Assembly: GCA_035048815.1 (NCBI GenBank)
Contig: JAUCBN010000020.1
Span: 8,811,501-8,875,500 of the forward strand
Direction of reading: 5' to 3'
Length of the DNA stretch: 64,000 bases
DNA from: Abelmoschus esculentus
Lineage: Eukaryota; Streptophyta; Magnoliopsida; Malvales; Malvaceae
Part shown: positions 58,290-64,000 of the stretch, piece after piece
Numbering within the stretch: the first letter of the stretch is position 1
How the letters are laid out: each line of letters starts with the position of its first letter
Made by a program: the position numbers and the translations under genes
The notes under the pieces: model-generated
What the model saw: the letters and a program-made list of their open reading frames with translations, nothing else
What the model was told of the DNA's origin: nothing
Database searches by the model: none

Positions 58290-58807
58290 GATTCATATTA
58301 TAAACCAATTTGCACATTCAAATTTAAATATTACAAAAATTACAGATATCTGACTAGCAGTAGCAACATGTCAAACCTATGGAATTTCTTTCACCAACTA
58401 ACCAGGAATAAGTAATTTTTTTCAAGTTCTTCTGTCATTATAGGAATTTTAAAAATTCAAAATTACATAAAACTACACATACAAAGTTTAGCTCATTTGC
58501 AGAACTAACACACTTCTCGTCTGCACAAGGACACAACATACACCTAAAAGTATATAAAAAAGTTGATCGACGAAAATCTAGAATGAAATTATTAAAGGAA
58601 TATATCATTGAAAATTAAATAGCTGACTACTGCACAAAATAAAATCAAGTATGATCTGAATTTTCATTCTAAAAGGATTGAAGTTTTAATAGTTGAGGGG
58701 GAAAATCCTAGACAAAAATTACCGATGCTGTGATATGCTGCCGATTCCTGGTGCTCTATCTACGAAAGAGACAGAATCCAAAAGTGGGGTTCCCCGTTGT
58801 AATATAT
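58290..58807 (-). other. Downstream region and probable 3' UTR of the NIPA gene
   Basis: AT-rich DNA following the stop codon at 58808. A TATAAAAAAGTTG stretch near 58552 and AATAAA-like words on the minus strand are possible polyadenylation signals, but none is decisive. On the minus strand a GT near 58720 could be a 3'-UTR splice donor. Confidence 0.4.
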
Positions 58808-60944
58808 TTACTTGAAATAGTCTTGTCGGACATTCGTGATAAAGCTAGGAGTTGGCCCATCTTCATCTTTCTGCTTCCACAGTTCCCCGTTGCCTTGGAT
58901 GTACCATGATACTGTCGGAGATAATGGGGTGTATAGATCTGCATATGACAAAATAAAAAAAGAATCCTTTCTTTTATCATAAGGAAGATGAGTGCAAGGT
59001 TTGACAATGTCAGAAATGATAGCATTCATACCCCTTGCATCTTTTCTTAAGAATTTCTATACAATTCTTATCCTAGTTCTTCATATTTTTTGATTCTATA
59101 AATTCATGCCATTATCGGGAGGGAGTTGGGAGGCAATACCATTTTTCATGATCAAACTGTGTCGCCTAATTACAAATCTCACAACCAAATATGATGTAAC
59201 AAAAGGAAGAAAGCATTGTTCCAAATTTTATACCCAAATCATCCAAGCAGTTCTGCAACACCTAGAGTTCTTAAAAAGTTTGAGTTTCATACTTCCCTAT
59301 TTCGAATGTCTTACTTGATTATTGCTACCGGAATTCCAAAAGATAATCAAGCAAACTTGAAGGATAGCAGCTGATCTTATGTATTATTCATATACACATA
59401 CCAAGTATTGTAATTTTTCACCATGACTACATTTCTCAAAGGCTATATAATATTTTCAATAGAATGGCAAGAAAGCCTAATACATATACTTAAAAAATAG
59501 GTGCAAAGTTTCACCATGAATAAAAAAACAGTAACTGAAGACAGAGAGGTCTAATGCAAACAACAGTTTTGGCAGCAACCAATGGTGATTCAACTTGAGG
59601 CAGATTCTCATTGCTGTTTCACAAATCTTTGGAGATTTTGGTTCGAAATATATTTTGTACAAGTTAGAATTTTACTATAGCTTCTGCACAGACATTACAT
59701 TTGTACGGATTTAAGAGCTTCAATTTCTGACTCAAGACCAAATTGCATATAAGTTATCGAAATTTCCTTTTTCTTTGGACCAGTAATCAGCTAAATTAAC
59801 TTTTATGCTCTTTTGGTTAATAATAAATTTTCCAAGACTCAAGAAAATTGATCTTAGTCCCATATCAAACACACTCAAATTCAGAAAGCAGGAGGTCTAA
59901 TTCAAAACAAGTTCCTCATCAATTCAAATACGACAGATACCTGTGATAAGAGGAGTATCTGGATCTCTTGTACTATGCAATACAGCAGTCCCAGATAACA
60001 CTGTTATGAAACCACAAAGTTCAGATGCTATACTACCAGCACTTTGACCAGAGTAGTCCTACAAACAAGGAAAAGGTACTATAATGAGCACATATAGAGA
60101 CAGAGGAGTCAGCATATTTGTACGACTCATGAACATTAAATTCCTTGGTCCCAATGTTGTCAAGGGAGCAACACACACTCTAGAGTCTAGAGGCTTAAAC
60201 CCTTATACTGCCTCAGGACAAGGCACAAGAAAAGCACTAGCCTGAGTTAAGTTAAGCATGATATGTATATGCGAGTTTTTCAAATATATCTATACAAAGC
60301 TTATGATGCAACAAACTCAAAAATAACGTCTAGTTTATTTGCAAAACATGAAAAAATTTATTGGTTAATATGCATGATTTCGTGTGCCCAATATTTGTTG
60401 TTGAATGCTCAAATATTACAAAATATAGAGCTTGATATAATCCCTTTCTTACTAGTAAAAGTATGTTAAATGAAAAATATGTGAAAAATAAAGAAATTAA
60501 AGAGAAATTCAATCAGACAGGCTTTTATGCCTATTTCCTTACAAAACAATGCACCTAGACGCAAATAGGTCTGCCCTGAAAGGTTCTGAGGTGCTTTTGA
60601 TGTATAATGCTAAGGTAAAAGGTAAAGGCATGCCTAGGAAAACACCTTGACGACACTACATGGTCCAATGATGCTTGTTTACATTCTCTCACCCAGAACT
60701 CTGTCCCATGTCATGACATTGAAGGAGGAATGTTTCATGTTGCATTTAAAATGGATCAACTATAATATTAATGTTCAATGATAATCCATACATTAGAAAA
60801 TCCACTTGTTTGCAAATTTTGCAGGTATATGTGCATGAGAGAGTAAAATACCTTAAACATTATTGCACTCGCTAAAATTGTGAAAGACGTGAACAATGCA
60901 TAATATATAGGAGACACAATAGCTGTGTTGAAAGTATCCAATGC
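58808..60944 (-). CDS. NIPA: NIPA-family magnesium transporter, last three exons (partial gene)
   Basis: Three minus-strand coding exons: 60852-60944 (93 bp, phase 0), 59941-60058 (118 bp) and 58808-58938 (131 bp with TAA). Introns are GT-AG: acceptors TTGCAG, TTTGTAG and ATATGCAG; donors GTATTTT and GTATCTG. The 118-bp exon ends one base into a codon that the last exon completes (Asp), so the junction is exact. The ~113 residues include the last transmembrane helices (ALDTFNTAIVSPIYYALFTS, FTILASAIMFK) and SIASELCGFITVLSGTAVLHSTRDPD, hallmarks of NIPA (DUF803) carriers, plus a soluble tail ending QDYFK. NIPA proteins are membrane Mg2+ transporters. No stops or frame breaks. Upstream exons were not found in the window, so they lie beyond 64000 or in DNA I could not read. 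The tail resembles the plant NIPA8/NIPA9 subgroup; subtype is uncertain. Confidence 0.85.
58939..59940 (-). other. Last intron of the NIPA gene
   Basis: About 1.0 kb, GT at 59940-59939 and AG at 58940-58939. AT-rich. No repeat recognised; ORFs here are chance frames. Confidence 0.75.
60059..60851 (-). other. Penultimate intron of the NIPA gene
   Basis: About 0.8 kb with GT-AG ends. A region at 60530-60670 holds CTAGACGCAAATAGG and GGCATGCCTAGGAA, traces of the GCCTAGGCG-type repeat seen at 61215 and beyond. Confidence 0.7.
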
Positions 60945-61214
60945 CTGCAACCACATCAAAGAATTATATAAATTTTAAAGAACTCGGAACTGCAATTTAA
61001 GAATGGATTCCTCCTCTTCTAACTCTATTTCAAGTTAAAGATGGCCATAAATTATTGTTATTTACCGTTGTGCCCATCCTATTTTGGGAATGTATTCACC
61101 ATGTTTTGACCGTGGCCTAATTTTTTCATTATCATGAAGGTGAATCTATATAAAGCACAAACGAAAGACGGATAGTTTGAAAATTCCAATATTACCACTT
61201 CAGAATTTAGTGCT

Positions 61215-62235
61215 CTTTGGTGTTTAAAAAGGTGTGCTTAAGGCACGCCTAGGTGCTTAGTTTAAAAAAGCGCGCCTGGGCACGCTTAAGGCGTCAGGTG
61301 AAGAAAGGCGAGGAGAAAAACACCTCCACTGGCGGAGGCACAGTGAGCCATCAGAAGTATGGTGTTGGGCACGATGCTTTTTGTGCCCTTGGGTTTCGAA
61401 CGGGTTTCGATATCTTCACTGGCAAAGAAGTGAAGATGAACAAGACAAGTTCCTGGAGAAATGAAGTCGAAGAAAGGAAAAGCAAAGTGAAGAAGACAGT
61501 TAAGTTACAGAGAAGTAGTGATGAAGACATGCGTGAAAACAAGAAAAAAACATGTTGAATATTTTATTATATATTTTATTTTTAATTTATTATTAACGAT
61601 TTTTTCGTTATGAGACCCGATTTATTAAAGAATGAATTTTTTAATTTAATTTGTATTAATATTTTATTTTTATTATTATATAATTTTATTTTATATTTAT
61701 AATACCTTTGATAGTTTGACATATCTGTATTTTTGTAATTTTAAGAATTATCGTTTTTCGTTCTCATTCTTGTATGTCTTCGTAACTATATCAATACAAT
61801 ATAAAATGTTGATGAAAAATTAAGAATATAAAAAATAATAGAAAAATAATAACGTATTACAATTAAATTATTTTTAAACTTTAAAATTAATTAGAGTTTT
61901 ATTCGTATTAATTTTTTAAAAATGTTTTTATTTTACTTTTTATTTCTATATTTAAATTATTATAAATAAAATTCATATTTATTACTTACTTTCATTCTTT
62001 AGTAAAGAATATACTTTTTTCATTTTCAATTTATTTATATATTTATATTTAAATGTTATAAATAATATTTATATTATTTAATAAAATTTGCACATCGCCT
62101 ATAAAAGACGAACGCCTTCGCCTAGCGCCCTTTAAAACTAAGCCTAGGCGCTGAGGCAAGGCGAGACTCAAGCAAAGTGCCTAATCGTGTCTAGGCGAGG
62201 CGGCTTCAATGAAGTACAAAAAGGCACACATGAGG
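61215..62235. repeat. GCCTAGGCG-type repeat with imperfect inverted ends
   Basis: The left end (61230-61300) has GGCACGCCTAGGTGCTTAGT then AAAAAAGCGCGCC. The right end (62110-62180), reverse-complemented, has GCGCCTAGGCTTAGTTTTAAAGGGCGC. These are imperfect inverted repeats. Between them lie a purine-rich piece (61300-61555) and a ~500-bp AT-rich block. It suggests a non-autonomous DNA transposon; no transposase or target duplication was recognised. The 101-codon frame at 61253 is not a gene. Confidence 0.45.
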
Positions 62236-62239
62236 CATC

Positions 62240-63535
62240 GAAAGACAACGGCTAGTTTAAATTGTTTGTTTTATTGATTTTAAAATATTTTACATACCAA
62301 CTTGGGTCACATATGGGCTACACAAAATAACATTAATCAAATAAAATTTAAATTAATTTGATCAAGTATTCAAATTCGAATTAAAATTGATTGTTTAATA
62401 CACTTTAAAGTTATTTCAAGTTTGAATTTGAGTTATTTAAATTCAGATTGATCTTGGTTCAAGCTATTTTTATTATGATTTGTCCAACAATATTAAAACA
62501 TGTAGAATTTGAACTTAAAGAATAACACACAATGTTTTCTTTTGATATATTATAATAATATTTCCTTTTTTATCATGACTTAGACGATAATGTGTTACTT
62601 CAAGATAATTACATATGATATTATATTTCATATATCCTTTTTGACATTTTCATATAGCTAGGTTTGTCTATTTATAGTATATATGCTTCCTATTACATGA
62701 TAAAATATGATGTTATACGTTTTTTTATTAGAAAATTAAAGGTAATTAATGAAATAGAGAGCTTTTGTTGAACTATTATATGATTTAATGGTCTACTTTA
62801 GTGTTATAAATACATCTTAGTAAGTATATCTTTAATTTTCAAAAGGTGTGTCCTATTTCAATAAGGCGTTAACCTACACCTTGTGTCTAAGCCATAAGGA
62901 ACCCTATTGCCTTAGTGCGCCTTGTACCATTTTTTACATTGGTGCTCTCTAAATTTGTTACACTTCAGGACTGATAGCTTTAGAATTTTTAGTTTATTTA
63001 GACCATTTAATATTAATTTGTATGTTGTGCGAGAAAAGGGTCATGATAGCCGGAGATATAATGAATGATGATGATTAAGTGTAATAGTCGGTTAAGAATT
63101 TGTTGTTTGAAGATGATATTTTCAAAGAGAACAATATGTTTCTCCGTATTTTCTTATTATTCTTATGCATACATAGTAAACTTTTAAATAAGTTAATATA
63201 GAGTTTTAATATAATTAAAACTATATTTTTTATCTTTAATTTAAATAATATTTATTCATGATTTAAATAAGACTTCTAGTAAATCTAAACTACTGATTAA
63301 GAATAAAATCAAACAACGCATTAAATAAATACTAACATTCCTCATCAACTTACACTACCCCTCAAGCTCTAATACTTCTCGGATAACTTACATGTTGCAC
63401 ATTTCATGTAATTGGGGTTTAAGTTTTGTTTGTATTTTGCATCTACATTAGGGTTGAGGATCTTAATTTGTCTTTTCCTTTCATAGTGCATTTTTTAAAC
63501 TTTATTAGTTTTATTTTGAAATCCAAGTATTAGTT
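62240..63535. other. AT-rich DNA, probably intron or upstream region of the NIPA gene
   Basis: No ORF or splice pattern recognised. A short trace of the GCCTTAG/GTGCGCC repeat lies at 62865-62935. Confidence 0.4.
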
Positions 63536-63539
63536 AAAC

Positions 63540-64000
63540 TATGACCTTAGTTTTAAAAAGCATGCCTGAGGCACACCTAGGTGTGAAGCGCTGAGAAACG
63601 TTAAAAAAATGCTTTTAACGTCCAAGGCGAAGCGAGGAATAGGAGGCACGTGCCTTGAGAGCTTTTTTTTGAAGCGTGAGACAAGCGTTTTTGCACCTTT
63701 TGTAATTAAAAAATTGAGCTGAAAAAAGGAGGAAGCAGAGATGTAGATGTTGCAGTTGAAGAAGAATAACAGGGACAAAAGATTGTTCTTCGTTGTTGAT
63801 GAAGAAACACCTCGTCTCTTTGTTTTTGAGCCCTTTATCATTTTAAATTTATATTATTATTTATTTTATTTTGAATGTTGTGTCAGATTGTCAGTAAAAA
63901 AGTTGCACCAGTGGAATAGTTTTATTTTTTTAACATTTTTTTCTTAATAAATTATAAAATTAAAAAATATATATCAACTTTTTATTCAAAATAAATCAAG
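63540..64000. repeat. Second GCCTAGG-type repeat copy, running off the window
   Basis: TTTTAAAAAGCATGCCTGAGGCACACCTAGGTG at 63549-63581 matches the left end of the repeat at 61215, followed by AAGGCGAAGCGAGG and GGAGGCACGTGCC. An AT-rich tail follows. The right end is not in the window. Confidence 0.45.

Noticed and set aside
61253..61558. 101-codon Lys/Glu-rich ORF as a gene
   Set aside because: It begins inside the GCCTAGG-type repeat and has no homologous domain or splice context; composition follows purine-rich DNA.

Overview
This is a repeat-dominated plant nuclear window, almost certainly from a eudicot. The evidence is nested LTR retrotransposons of plant-specific lineages (Tekay/Del-like chromoviruses, Athila-like Ty3 elements, one Ty1/copia element), primer-binding sites for plant tRNA-iMet and tRNA-Asp, and the last three exons of a NIPA-family magnesium transporter gene with canonical plant introns. 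I cannot name the species. No bacterial-style genes, operons, rRNA or functional tRNA genes were seen.

Layout. 1-1068: unassigned AT-rich DNA. 1069-2394: minus-strand LTR ('LTR-II'). 2395-3597: AT-rich DNA with a probable chromovirus LTR end at 3427. 3480-7280: decayed Ty1/copia element (+), split by an LTR-II solo LTR (5720-6649). 7281-12614: a chromovirus-type LTR (-) holding a nested solo LTR (9085-12337). 12615-26116: element E, a chromovirus (-) with ~3.7 kb LTRs, tRNA-iMet PBS, gag, protease, RT, RNase H, integrase and chromodomain; its RT is split by a solo 'LTR-I' (18739-20116). 26117-31796: element A (-), non-autonomous, Athila-like. 31797-35250: element D (-), a second chromovirus, 5'-truncated. 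35250-40645: element C (+), a decayed Athila-like gag-pol. 40646-47560: element B (-), a fuller copy of the A family. 47600-49185: a fragment of another ORF tail and an LTR-I copy on the plus strand. 49186-58090: element G (+), strongly decayed, interrupted by element F (52115-54552, perfect 5-bp target duplication). 58130-58285: tRNA-derived SINE-like repeat. 58808-60944: NIPA exons (-). 61215-64000: AT-rich, probably intron or upstream DNA of the NIPA gene, with several GCCTAGGCG-type repeats.

How the parts relate. Elements A and B share one architecture: LTR, tRNA-Asp PBS (seen in B), gag, an aspartic protease of the DLGAS type, a 'putative plant transposon protein' (PTP) ORF, a long 3' noncoding region, LTR. 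Both lack reverse transcriptase, RNase H and integrase, so they must have moved with enzymes from an autonomous Athila-like relative; element C shows such a pol, but in ruins. The 3' noncoding regions of A and B carry the most unusual signal: two polypurine tracts about 800 bp apart, each beside a perfect 7-bp hairpin, with three further hairpins between them. Stem sequences differ among sites while remaining paired. A second signal is a pair of palindrome vocabularies: TGCCNNGGCA through the A/B/LTR-I family, and ATCGAT-centred palindromes through the chromovirus LTRs.

All retroelement ORFs carry stops, frameshifts or truncations. The NIPA exons look intact.
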